Shown: piece after piece, positions 43,231-52,989 of the stretch
Position numbering within the stretch: position 1 is the first letter of the stretch
How the letters are laid out: each line of letters opens with the position of its first letter
Source: Pollenia angustigena
Lineage: Eukaryota > Arthropoda > Insecta > Diptera > Polleniidae
Length of the DNA: 64,000 bases
Assembly: GCA_930367215.1 (NCBI GenBank)
Contig: OV884059.1
Coordinates: 241,055,803 to 241,119,802 of the forward strand
Direction: 5' to 3'
Notes under the pieces: generated by a model
The model's database searches: none
What the model saw: only the letters and a program-made list of their open reading frames with translations
Told to the model about the DNA's origin: nothing
Made by a program: the position numbers and the translations under genes

Positions 43231-44178
43231 CTTAATATTTTCAATTAGGCTAAAGTTCATCAAATTTAATTTTCATTAAATTATTTTTTTGAAGAAAGGA
43301 ATTTTACAACATGAAATTAATTAAAATTTATTGATAATTTTTCATTCTTGACTGAAGCTGGACTCGAACCCAGGCGTTTTTACGGACAGGTTACCCTGAC
43401 ATATTTCGATTGCAACCACTCAATCTCCTCAGAGGGCTTGCCGTTTAACACTCGCAGCCATCGACGACTGCTGACGTCAATAGTCAAACATCAATCCTTA
43501 AACCAAATTGTATTTAACCTTTGGTAGATCGAAATTTGCTTTTTGAATGATTATCTATTTTAATTTATTTTTACATGTTTTTCCCTACTTCTGCTTTTTT
43601 TCGTATTTTTGTCAAGAATTCTGCTTGAAGTTCAAAGTACATTTTTTTTGTTTTTGTTTTTCAGTTTTTTGTCTTTCTCTTTCTTGTTGACCTTTTTCAG
43701 TACAACTTGAAGGACAAATGCAAACATAGAGCTCGTGCCTTAGCTTTCACAATAATCAGTATTGTGGTTATTTTGTTGAACTATTTATGGTTTTTAATCC
43801 AAATTTTTTAATATTTTCAATTAGGCTAAAGTTCATCAAATTTAATTTTCATTAAAAGATTGATGTTTGACTATTGACGTCAGCAGTCGTCGATGGCTGC
43901 GAGTGTTAAACGGCAAGCCTTCTGAGGAGATTGAGTGGTTGCAATCGAAACATGTAAGGGTAACCTGTCCGTAAAAACGCCTGGGTTCGAGCCCAGCTTC
44001 AGTCAAGAATGAAAAATTATCAATAAATTTTAATTAATTTCATGTTGTAAAATTCCTTTCTTCATAAAAATAATTTAATGAAAATTAAATTTGATGAACT
44101 TTAGCCTAATTGAAAATAATAAAAAATTTGGATTAAAAACCATAAATAGTTCAACAAAATTACCACAATACTGATTAT
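43231..44178. mobile_element. Palindromic tRNA-headed retroposon, copy 2
   Basis: A 15-bp perfect duplication, TAAAAATAACAATTT (43216-43230 and 44179-44193), flanks 948 bp. The content is copy 1 (37398-38406) in reverse orientation: tail(rc), head(rc), middle(rc), tail(rc), head, tail. Heads at 43355-43430 (minus) and 43925-44003 (plus) have B box GGTTCGAGCCC within CTGGG/CCCAG. The two heads agree with each other far better than with the heads of copy 1 (for example AAAAACGCCTGGG here versus GGCCAGGG there). It interrupts the right arm of the giant inverted repeat. Confidence 0.75.
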
Positions 44179-44266
44179 TAAAAATAACAATTTTTTGTGT
44201 ACGACAACAATGAACATAGTGTTGTTGCCGTAACCATGCCCAACAACATTTTTTCTTTAAGTGTAC

Positions 44267-45183
44267 AACACTTCTAACAAAAAAATCAATAAATAAAATG
44301 TGAAGTGAAAATTCCCTAACAAATTATTTTACACACGAATTAAATGCTGTACCTTATTTCCCAAATAGAATTCCAAACTTTAAAATAAAACCACTTATCC
44401 GACAACACTACTTGAATAACACGTAGATAAAACACTGGAGCATAAAAAAAGCGGTTTATACTTTAACACACTAACTTAAACTTTCAAACACTAACTAACT
44501 CAAACATTTGGTTCCTTCACATGTATTCGCAATAATTTTTATTTTTTTCATTTTGACAGTAAAATTTTTGGTCTTTCTACGATTGCAATAAAATGCTGCA
44601 TAATTTTAAAATTTTTTTAGGAACTATACGAAAAAACTTATTTTCAGCAGCAAACCACATAAATCTAAAAGTTTTATAAAGTTTTAATTTAATAAAAAAA
44701 ATTTAGAACGAATAAATATAATCCATTTAAAAATAAAATAAAATTTTATTTACATTTACCAAGTGCCAACAGCAGAATAATTTTACCAAAACCACAACTT
44801 GTTTGCTTAAAATAAACTACATTTTAGTGTTATTTTTTTAACCAATGGAGAATTCATTATTTGAAAATTCGAATACTCATTTACATATAAAAAAATTAAT
44901 TTTTAATTCCAAAGTAAAATATTTTCCAAATTTTAAAAGTTTTTATATATTTATATTATATTAGGTAATTTTACTTACCAACACTTTAGTAAAGTATAAA
45001 ACCAATCGTATATTAAATAAATAACTTTTGCCTGGCTTATACGTAAACTCTGAAGAAAACGATTTGAAGGATGTTTATTTACCGTTATGCTTCCGCATTT
45101 CGGAAGGATATCTTATTTGAAATCAGTATAAAATGTTGTTCCTGTGCATAACCGCTTAGACTTAAGCAAATGCATCTATTTTT
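44267..45183. other. AT-rich non-coding sequence
   Basis: No gene or element recognised. Confidence 0.4.
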
Positions 45184-45316
45184 GGATGGGTTTCTAGGTT
45201 TGGTGTTCCTAATCAAATAATCACTGATCAAAGGAGGCAATTTGAATCTTAATTATTTCGTGGTGCTTGGTTCCAAAATTATTTATACCACTTCTTATCG
45301 CCCGTGTTATGAAAAA
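45184..45316 (+). pseudogene. Ty3/gypsy-type integrase fragment
   Basis: The plus strand reads GWVSRFGVPNQIITDQRRQF, ES, then a stop, and continues LFRGAWFQNYLYHF. The pattern W-[VI]-S-R-F-G-x-P-x-x-[IL]-x-T-D-x-G-x-Q-F-[ET]-S is the segment around the second catalytic aspartate of retroviral-type integrases of gypsy retrotransposons; here the usual glycine after DQ is arginine. The following frame shift region (TTSYRP) recalls the T-x-Y-H-P motif. No LTR, reverse transcriptase or other pol part was recognised around it. It is a small isolated relic. Confidence 0.7.
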
Positions 45317-45484
45317 TGCTATAAAGTAACACTGGGTTTACAATGTTCAGTTTACTCGAATATTCGCCTGCGGAATTGACTTTTGGCACTTGTTTTCAAA
45401 TTCATGGTTAATTTTTAACGAAAAACTCAAATAAATATTCAAATGATATCAAAAGGTACGCAACAGAGTCACGTGTACACACAA

Positions 45485-45600
45485 ACAAAAAAATTTTCAT
45501 CAATTAGTCAAAAATAAAATCAATTTTAATTAAAATCAAGAGAATTAAACGTTTAATCGATCAAGTTTGATCAAGTGAATTACACGTTTCATAAAGTAAA
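45485..45600. repeat. Partial relative of the 57441-57627 element
   Basis: TCAAAAATAAAATCAATTTT, AATTAAAATCAAGAG, AATTAAACGTTTAATCG and GATCAAGTGAATTA recall, in reverse, the element with the 21-bp array at 57441-57627. Confidence 0.45.
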
Positions 45601-45786
45601 TTAAAAACTGTCGAACAAAAAACGAACATTTGTGTACAACTTTTCGCATTTTGAGTTGGTTTCACAGCGACTGTTTTCATTTAATGAATCAAAAGTAAAA
45701 GCAGCAGTTTTGTTTTTGGACAATGACCAATGAAGATGTGGACGAAATGGAAGTTTTGCTACTTTGACTGCAGTTTTTTAAACGCT
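45601..45786. mobile_element. hAT-type MITE (CAGGGTT..ACTGCAGTC), truncated copy 2
   Basis: ACTGTCGAACAAAAAACGAAC, TTTCGCATTTTGAGTTGG, CAGCGACTGTTTTCATTTAA and the end TTTGACTGCAGTTTTTTAAA CGCTG match the family; the first 20 or so bases are missing. Confidence 0.65.
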
Positions 45787-45871
45787 GCTTGTATAGCTAA
45801 TTGTTACTCACAAAATGAAATTGATAAAATGGAGTATTTGTATGAACTTTCAGTACAGGGTCGTTTTAAAA

Positions 45872-46725
45872 GGTGGGGTGTCACAAAGCCATAGGACATA
45901 AAGCCATAATGACTTTATGTCTCAATCCAAACGGACTTAAAGCCATAATTTTGATATGGCCTTAAGTCTCATATCAATTTTAGTGGAATGGGACATAAAG
46001 CCATTATGGTGTTATGTCCCATTTGATGTGTTGCGTTACAAATGCTTATATGGTATAACAAAGACCTGCTTCGCTAACTAAAGCTTTGCTGTATAGCCGG
46101 CCTTCGGCCGGTCGGAAGGATTTTCTCCTACATGGTATAACAAACACCGGCTTCGCTTACTAAAGCTTCTCTGTATAGCCGGCCTTTTGGCGGACGCAAG
46201 AATTTTCTCCTTTATGGTTTAACAAGTACCGATTTCGCTAAGTAAAGCTTCTAAAATCTGTCTTGTTTCCGAACGAAGGCCGTTTAAGCAGAGAAGCTTT
46301 AGTTAGCGAAGCCGGTGTTTGTTATACCATAGAGGAGAAAATCATTGCGTCCGGCCGAAGGCCGCCTATGCAGAGAAGCACTTGTTAGCGTAGCTTTTTC
46401 GCGTTTTTTCCATATATGAACGACGTCCCCAAATTTAGGGGCTTAGTTCATTTTGGGTTTGGGGAGTTAATTCATTGGGGACTTAGTTTATACCGCCATT
46501 TTTGACATAAAACAGGGCGACATGAAACAACAAAGCATTTTCTACATGAAATAGGGTGAAATACAATCATTATCAAAAATATGGCTTTATGTCTCATTTT
46601 ACGGAAAAAATTTATGGCGTTAAGTCCCATTATATTGAGACTTAATGGCATATGCCTTTATGTCTCAATGGAATGGGACTTGACGCCATATGGCTTTATG
46701 TGCTATGGCTTTGTGACACCCCACC
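45872..46725. mobile_element. Complete fold-back element with 9-bp duplication
   Basis: Termini GGTGGGGTGTCACAAAGCC and GGCTTTGTGACACCCCACC are exact complements, and GTTTTAAAA (45863-45871 and 46726-46734) is a perfect 9-bp duplication. That length is typical of Mutator-like and Foldback elements. The arms consist of palindromic units such as CATAAAGCCATAATGACTTT ATG. The centre (46055-46400) holds GC-rich 82-bp units in direct order, a linker and an inverted unit. No transposase is present. The 63-residue frame at 46581-46772 is arm sequence. Confidence 0.85.
46055..46400. repeat. GC-rich 82-bp hairpin units, second locus
   Basis: Two forward units (GGTATAACAAAGACCTGC, CTTCGCTAACTAAAGC, GCCGGCCTTCGGCCGG) are followed by a partial unit and the linker AAATCTGTCTTGTTTCCGAAC, GAAGGCCG. 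Reversed units then follow (AGAAGCTTTAGTTAGCGAAG, CCGGTGTTTGTTATACC). Confidence 0.8.
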
Positions 46726-46734
46726 GTTTTAAAA

Positions 46735-47928
46735 TTTGCTCGGCTTCAAATCTACTTCATTTCAATTTCTAGAACATGTCCGAGTGAATTGATTTTAAAA
46801 GAAGTTAAGAAAAACGAGTGCTTTATAATCTCGTCCAAGGTACATATTAATTTGCACAAATTTAAAGCAATTTTAAATGACATTAAAACCTGTTCTTAAA
46901 GCACTTATTGTGTGACTCATTTAACGAATTAACGCAAAGAATTCTACTTACTATGCGAAGTTCCCTGTTTGTCCCAGTTATGTTAGGACCATTTTTTATT
47001 TTTTTTAACAAAATATTCCAATTTTAATTTGTGCAATTTTGTTCTTTGAAAATCCTTGACGAAAAACTGGAGAAAAAGAATATAAGTCCTTAAAACATAA
47101 ACACTATCTACAACATGAAGTGCTATAGCACGTGTTTTATACTTTTGAATAAAGTTTTGTTGTACCTTTTTAAATACCTAAGTTTCCTTGTACTCCCACA
47201 AACACATTAACATGAACTATTCAGAAACTTTTTTTTTTGTTGCTTTGGTGACAAAGAATAGTTAAGGAAGTAATTCAATTTACAACAACATGTACTGACT
47301 TAATTGAGTGTGATAAAAAAAAAAATGGTATGAAGTGAAAAGATAAATTGGGGGTCTAAACACGCATTTAGACACATTTTTTTCAGTTCTTTGTTTAGAT
47401 TTAGTCACGTGTTTATGAATTGAGGAAAACTTTCTTAACTATTGTGTTTCATTTAAACAAGTTCTTTACATAAGCTACACGTACATTATAATTATTTTAC
47501 ACCAAATTATAGACACACAATTCAATAGGAGTCTTCAAACAACCCTAAACTAGTGTTAGCAACAAATATACATACAACCAGGCTGTCTCTACAACAAAAA
47601 CCTTTTTTTTAAATGTATATACCCACATACCAAAATGATTTAGAAAGAACTTGTAGCAAGTTGCTAACAAATGTTGTGATAACTGTTATAAAAAGTCTGT
47701 TAAAGATTGTAAAATAATGAAAACTGATCCCTTGCAAAAATATTACTTGTCTATAATAAAAAAATAATTAAAATGTCAGCTAAAAAGTCAAATTATAGAT
47801 TATGCTTACAAAAAAGTAGTTTTCTTAAAACTTCTTTTTTTAAATTGTGTACTGCTTAAAACCCCTTCAAGCACTTCACTCTTCGAACAAAACACAAAGA
47901 CTGAACACTTTAACTAATAATACAAAAT
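46735..47928. other. AT-rich non-coding sequence
   Basis: About 1.2 kb without recognised genes or elements. Confidence 0.45.
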
Positions 47929-47931
47929 TTA

Positions 47932-48175
47932 AGGCCCAACCATAATGTGCTAATACATGTAAATCATATAAGGCGAGCCATATTGAACTTAAGGAAACTT
48001 TTTGTTAAATTTTTTGAAACTGTCATTTGCTTAAGCACGGTGCGAAACAGATCGCAACTTCCGGACGGAATCAAATGTTTTTGATTTTGTTTTGGTTTTT
48101 TAAATACTTTTGGGAGATATTTTGTTAATTTTTGACAGTAGGTTAAGCAAGACTATGCATATTATGGTTGGGCCT
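47932..48175. mobile_element. PIF/Harbinger-like MITE (AGGCCCAACC family), copy 1
   Basis: AGGCCCAACCATAATGTGC and complement GCATATTATGGTTGGGCCT bound 244 bp, flanked by TTA (47929-47931 and 48176-48178). Confidence 0.8.
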
Positions 48176-48238
48176 TTAGGCACGCGTCAAATATCGGGAC
48201 AGCATTCTCAAAAACATACTCAAAACTATGGCGAGAAT

Positions 48239-49285
48239 CAGTGTTACCGTTCGCCCGACTAAAGTCGCAATTTGACCCTTTTTCAGCGGTCTGCGACTTT
48301 TTGTGAGACTTTTTTTTATCACCGACTTTTGCGACTATTTTAATTTTTCTGCTACTTTTTACCCTTTTTGTTAAGATTCTTACAAAACATTCAATATTTT
48401 TATTATTTGTATCAAAAAAAAAAATTCGTCAAAATAGCCTCGTCAAAATTTAAAAACAATTCATAAATTATTGTTCATTTGGCAACACTTTTATTACATT
48501 TTTGCAACCTTGTCATGTAAACTACGTATTTGAGGCGAATTCAGTTCAAGGTTGTGGCAAGTTTTGACAGTTCGGACCAATTTGTTTTAATTTGTCAGTG
48601 TTTTGTTAGAAATGGTTGACATTTCGAATCGTAAACACCAGCAATGCAAAAAACCTCTGTTGTTTCTGTTGGTTTTGGATTGTTGTAGTCTTAGCACCAC
48701 CTGTAGTTTTCGAATCGTAAACACTAGCAATGCAATGTAAAAACATGCAATTCAATGCTGTCATCTTTAAATTTAATAGACAAAGATATAGAAGACTGGA
48801 TTCCCTGTGATGAACTTATTTCTAAATATAGAAATAAAATTTCAAAAAGTAGTATTTATGTAGGTATGTTAAGAAAAAGAAATATTGCGCCAAGATCAAA
48901 CGAACGGAATTAAAGTAAAATTTTCAAGCGGCTTTAATTGGACAAGTTTAAATTTTGTCAAAAATATATTAACCTTAACTTTTTTGGCTTTAAACAGAAA
49001 TTCTACTCCTTTGACCTTCGCAGCATACGACAAATTTATTAAACTTAAGTAAATGTTTTCACTATACATGAAAACATGGACAAACATGTACATTGTTACG
49101 AAATATGATAAAAATGAATTCTGCAATAAGCTTTTTGTTTCAATTGTTTTGTTATGCTTTTTATTAATAAAAAACGTTAAAAAAAGATATGCGACTTTTA
49201 TTTTCTGAAACGACTTTTTTGTGCGACTTTATTTTTATAAAAAAACCTTTTGTGCGACTTTTCAAAAATCCTAACGGTAACCCTG
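48239..49285. mobile_element. hAT element, 1.05 kb, perfect 8-bp duplication
   Basis: Ends CAGTGTTACCGTTCGCCCG and, on the other strand, CAGGGTTACCGTTAGGATT; GCGAGAAT duplicates at 48231-48238 and 49286-49293. Subterminal GCGACTTT motifs recur many times at both sides. Two direct copies of TTCGAATCGTAAACAC[CT]AG lie at about 48629 and 48710. A short readable stretch at about 48779-48910 encodes DKDIEDWIPCDELISKYRNK, not assigned to any domain. Non-autonomous; a related terminus is at 16540-16596. Confidence 0.85.
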
Positions 49286-49469
49286 GCGAGAATAAGTCAT
49301 TTGCTATCATATTTGTTGTCATGTTGTAAGAAATCTCTAATGATAAGTTTTTTCTAAATTTCATGTATATTGTGATCTGTTTTGGTCTGTTGGGTACAGA
49401 TTAAGAGATGCAAATACAATTACAATGTAAAGTCTAACTTAATTAAACGAGCAATAGTAACTTAGACCG

Positions 49470-50115
49470 ACGCCGTGCAATAAAGCCATAGGAAATAAAG
49501 CCATATGGCCTTATTTCCCATTTAAAATTGTTTCTTTTAATATCATGCTAATTTATATCAAAATTGTTTTGTTGTTTTTTCTCTGGGTGTTTATATTAAA
49601 AATATAACGAAAATACTTTTGGGCGCAAGTATTTTCTTCTCTTTGGTATAACAAAAACCGGCTTCGTTAACTAAAGCTTCTCTGCATAGCCGACCTTCGC
49701 CCGGGCGCAAGAATTTTCTTCTCTTTGGTATAACAAATACCGACTTCGCTTACTAAAGCTTCTCCGCATAGCCAGCCTTCGGCCGGGCGCAAGGATTTTC
49801 TTCTCTTTGGTATAACAAATACTGATTTCGCTTACTAAAGCTTCCCTGCATAGCCGGCCTTCGGCTGGGCGCAATGATTTTCTTCTCTTTGGTATAACAA
49901 ATACCGACTTCGCTTACTAAAGCTTCTCTTCATAGCCGACCTTCGCCCGGGCGCCTTTATGGTGTAACAAGTACCGGTTTCGTTGAGTTAAGCTTCTAAA
50001 ATTTGCCTTGTTTCCATACGAAGGCCGACTACGCAGAGAAGCTTTAGTTAGCACAGCCGGTATTTGTTATACCATAGAGGAGAAAATCCTTGAGCCCGGC
50101 TTAAGGCCGGCTTTC
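49470..50115. mobile_element. Truncated fold-back element
   Basis: The left end GCAATAAAGCCATAGGAAAT then AAGCCATATGGCCTTATTTC is an arm of the fold-back family. The GC-rich units follow at 49620-50110. The right arm is missing and sequence changes abruptly to the GC-rich patch at 50138. Confidence 0.65.
49620..50110. repeat. GC-rich 82-bp hairpin units, third locus
   Basis: Forward units start with GGTATAACAAA at about 49644, 49727, 49809 and 49891, and with a variant at about 49960, spacing 82-83 bp and then 69 bp. The linker AAAATTTGCCTTGTTTCCATAC, GAAGGCCG and one reversed unit (AGAAGCTTTAGTTAGCACAGC) complete the block. The frame at 49671-49874 is the array read through. Confidence 0.85.
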
Positions 50116-50137
50116 CTTTGGAGTTTGTAAATATGTT

Positions 50138-50205
50138 CTGGCGGGTCCGACGCGTGCGCCACGATATCCTGCCGGACGCGCTCCACCCCTCCGCCTTCCA
50201 CCTAC
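50138..50205. other. Isolated GC-rich patch
   Basis: CTGGCGGGTCCGACGCGTGC through CTCCACCCCTCCGCC is strikingly GC- and CpG-rich for this window and is not part of the 82-bp unit. Its minus-strand reading gives an arginine/glycine-rich peptide within a 70-residue frame, with no recognised domain. Origin unknown. Confidence 0.5.
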
Positions 50206-50284
50206 TGTACCATATTTTTCAACACTTAACAATGGCAACTCATTCTTTTGGCAATTTGTAACCATAACAATTACAGTTACAGTT

Positions 50285-50532
50285 ACAATAAGTCGCATAA
50301 TAGTTTCATTCATTCAATAAAAAGATGAACATAACCTATAGGAATAACATAAACAGCATATCACAATGTTGCCAACACATTTCACTTTCTTTTCGTTGTG
50401 CAATAAAAATCAAAAGTCTTTTGATTGTTGCCAATATATTGTGTCACCTTCGAATATCATATACACATTGGTGATGTAATTGTACAATGCGTAAAATTGA
50501 ACAATTTTATTGCAAGTATACGAACCGCTTAA
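50285..50532. mobile_element. Copy of the MITE at 13600-13899, left-truncated
   Basis: CAATAAGTCGCATAATAG, AAAAAGATGAACATAACC, CAATGTTGCCAACACATT and AAAATTGAACAATTTTATTG follow the order of the first copy with scattered changes. Confidence 0.7.
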
Positions 50533-51146
50533 GAATAAGGTGTTTCAATATGATAAACTTATATAATAATGAATACTTAATAAAAAAAAATCTTTTTTTT
50601 TTTTGTTTTTTTTTAATAACTAATTTGCTTGCAATATGCTACAAACATGTTTCTTTCTTTATAAGACTAAGTACAAGTTAATGACTCTATTACATTGTTT
50701 TCTGCCACAGTCGCCTTGCAAAAAGAAACATTAACGATATTGCCTAGACAATTCAGCGCAAATTATTGTAAAGTGTGTTCCAAATATACAACATAATTGT
50801 CAAACTGTCATTAAGCCAGTAGGAGGACTAAAAGAATATAAATTGTTCACTACGTTTTTACATTATAAAACATTTTGGCTTCTTCCCTTTATAATAAACC
50901 TTTGAATTATTTTAATTTCAGATAAAAATAAAGTCAACATTAGACAAAATAAAAATACCAGCGTTGACACTTTTTTGGGAATTAACCCGAATTGGGTATG
51001 AATCAGGTTAATTTGAAATTTGTTTAGTTACCCAAATAAAATCAAGATTCATTCTCAGATCAAATAACCTTGGACAAATTTCAAGCATGAATATACAATT
51101 CATGATGTGCAAAAATTGAGAGCAATATGACAGTTCGTTTGATGGC
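50533..51146. other. AT-rich non-coding sequence
   Basis: No gene or element recognised. Confidence 0.4.
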
Positions 51147-51149
51147 TAA

Positions 51150-51416
51150 AGGCCCAACCACAATGTGCTTAAGTTGGCTTAAGCGAATGAGCGAATACAT
51201 GTAAATTATATGAGGCTAACCATATTAAACTTAAGGCAAATTTTTGCCAAATTTAATGAAACTGTCATTTGCTCAAGCAAGGTGCGAATCTAATCGCACA
51301 TTCCGTACAGAATCAAATGTTTTTTTATTTTGTTTTTGTCTTAAGTACATTTGGGAGACTTTTTGTTAACTGTTGACAGCAGGTTAAGCAAGGCTATGCA
51401 TATTATGGTTGAGCCT
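51150..51416. mobile_element. PIF/Harbinger-like MITE (AGGCCCAACC family), copy 2
   Basis: AGGCCCAACCACAATGTGC and GCATATTATGGTTGAGCCT bound 267 bp with TAA on both sides (51147-51149 and 51417-51419). Interior ACATGTAAATTATATGAGGC, TGTCATTTGCTCAAGC match copy 1; it keeps a TTAAGTTGGCTTAAGCGAAT segment that copy 1 lacks. Confidence 0.85.
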
Positions 51417-51419
51417 TAA

Positions 51420-52128
51420 CACTTTCGTAAATTCTATCGGGCTCAAAAACAGCCATTACAAAAGAACGGCTGTAAGTATTTTAATCCTTCACTAGATACA
51501 TATGTAAAAATATGCAACCACATATATGTATAAGTAGAGAAGAGTAGTTATATTAGCTTTTTAACTCATTACTTTGCTATATATAGTTTTTGCTAGGTAG
51601 GTATGAGGAATATATTGTTTAATATTTCTCTTTCGTGAAATTTTTCATGGTTTCTGAGATATTAAATATTAATTTTGCTCCATATCAACTATTTTAAAGT
51701 TTGTTAAGTATTGTTTTGCTCTACACACCACTTTTTGGCGATTGTACCAAATTCTTTATATAAAACTTACAAAATTAATTGCACTCTTGCTTTGCTTCAT
51801 TGACGTAAGAAAAAAAGTAGTTTAAGCAAAAGCATCGTCGAGGTCTACGCAAAACGACTGCTGATTTTTTGTAGAGTTGCGTTTTTTTCAGGCAATTGTT
51901 TTTGATATCTTCATCATGTTATGCATAGACAAAGTGCGTGTTGTTGTTTTAATTGTTGTATCTCTGCAAAGACCTTACAATTGGACCATGAGCAAAAGCA
52001 AAACAAAATGACAAGTAAAATAAATAGTAAAAATTTCTAAAATGTTTGAAAAATATAAAAATGAAACTGTTTTTGTAAAATAGAACCAAATTAAAGAAAA
52101 AAAATCAATGTTGAGTTTTTATTAGATT
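51420..52128. other. AT-rich non-coding sequence
   Basis: Nothing recognised. Confidence 0.4.
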
Positions 52129-52404
52129 CCCAGTAAAAACTTCGCTTACTTTTTTATTCATTTTAAAAACTTATTAATTAACTCATTATTTAGTAGATTT
52201 CTTCTATAACTACATCTATAACAACTTCTATAACTACTTTTTTGGATCTATTTAAGTAAAAAAGACAATGACTCACTTTTGAATGCGTTCATTTTGGGAC
52301 ATTCCTTGTAAAATTCATTGGTTCTTTCTGTAGAATTGTAAGAAGTGCTTTTATGTTTTTCTGATTACTCAACACATTATTTTGTTGGCGAAGTTTTTAC
52401 TGGG
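52129..52404. mobile_element. MITE with CCCAGTAAAAACTTCGC ends
   Basis: CCCAGTAAAAACTTCGC and GCGAAGTTTTTACTGGG are perfect 17-bp terminal inverted repeats bounding 276 bp. A partial, reversed copy is at 31388-31605. Confidence 0.75.
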
Positions 52405-52989
52405 TTGTTAATAAAGAAACTTTCATTTCAGCAAATTACTCAATGCATAGCAATAAGTATAAGTAGTTGCGTATACGGCAAAAAATAATATTTGCCACTT
52501 TCACAAAAATACTATTAACTTCTAACTTCATTCATGAAAGTTGACAAAAATTTAAATTTTTTCTTAAAACATATGCCGGAATCAGCGGGGAAAATAAAAA
52601 AAAAATCTATCGTATACATTTTGACAAATCTTCATGCAAACTTTGTTTGTCGTTTTTCTCCACTTCGACTTCTTGGCATATGCGCCAAACCAATATTAAG
52701 CTGACGACATATTGTTTCAATCTTAAGACTCAAATTAAAATATGGTTTGCACCAATAGATTCAGCGTTCTCAAATAAGGTTTACCTGACGGCTGCTCCGC
52801 ATGTTACAAAAATTTTTCCGATTTAAGAACATTGTTATTAGTTTTAGGCATAGAAGGAAAAACCAGTGTTGGCACGGGTTTCTGCTGTCAAATTATTAGT
52901 GTTGAATAAAGGAAACGGATTTTAAATAGATTTTAAGACGAATACCATAAAATAAAATATTGAAATATTTATTTATTTGCTGTAAAAAA
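52405..52989. other. AT-rich non-coding sequence
   Basis: No gene recognised. Confidence 0.4.

Larger units (their letters stand above)
40019..44266. mobile_element. Giant inverted-repeat element, about 4.2 kb
   Basis: The outer ends CAGAGAAAAAATATGGCTGG, GCATGGTTACGGCAACAAC and, at 44220-44260, GTTGTTGCCGTAACCATGC...TTTTTTCTTTAAGTGTA are inverted. The left arm (40019-41320) pairs with the right arm (42168-44266), both containing ATGCAATCAAACTATTTTTA / TAAAAATAGTTTGATTGCAT and AT-rich arrays. Insertions include a MITE (40590-40840) and the palindromic retroposon (43231-44178). The spacer is about 41320-42168. The frames at 39962-40279, 42729-42911 and 43049-43279 belong to the arms. No transposase is seen. 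Confidence 0.7.

Noticed and set aside
49620..50110. Regular repeats considered as a CRISPR array
   Set aside because: Units of 82-83 bp are contiguous without unique spacers, invert at a linker, and the context is eukaryotic.
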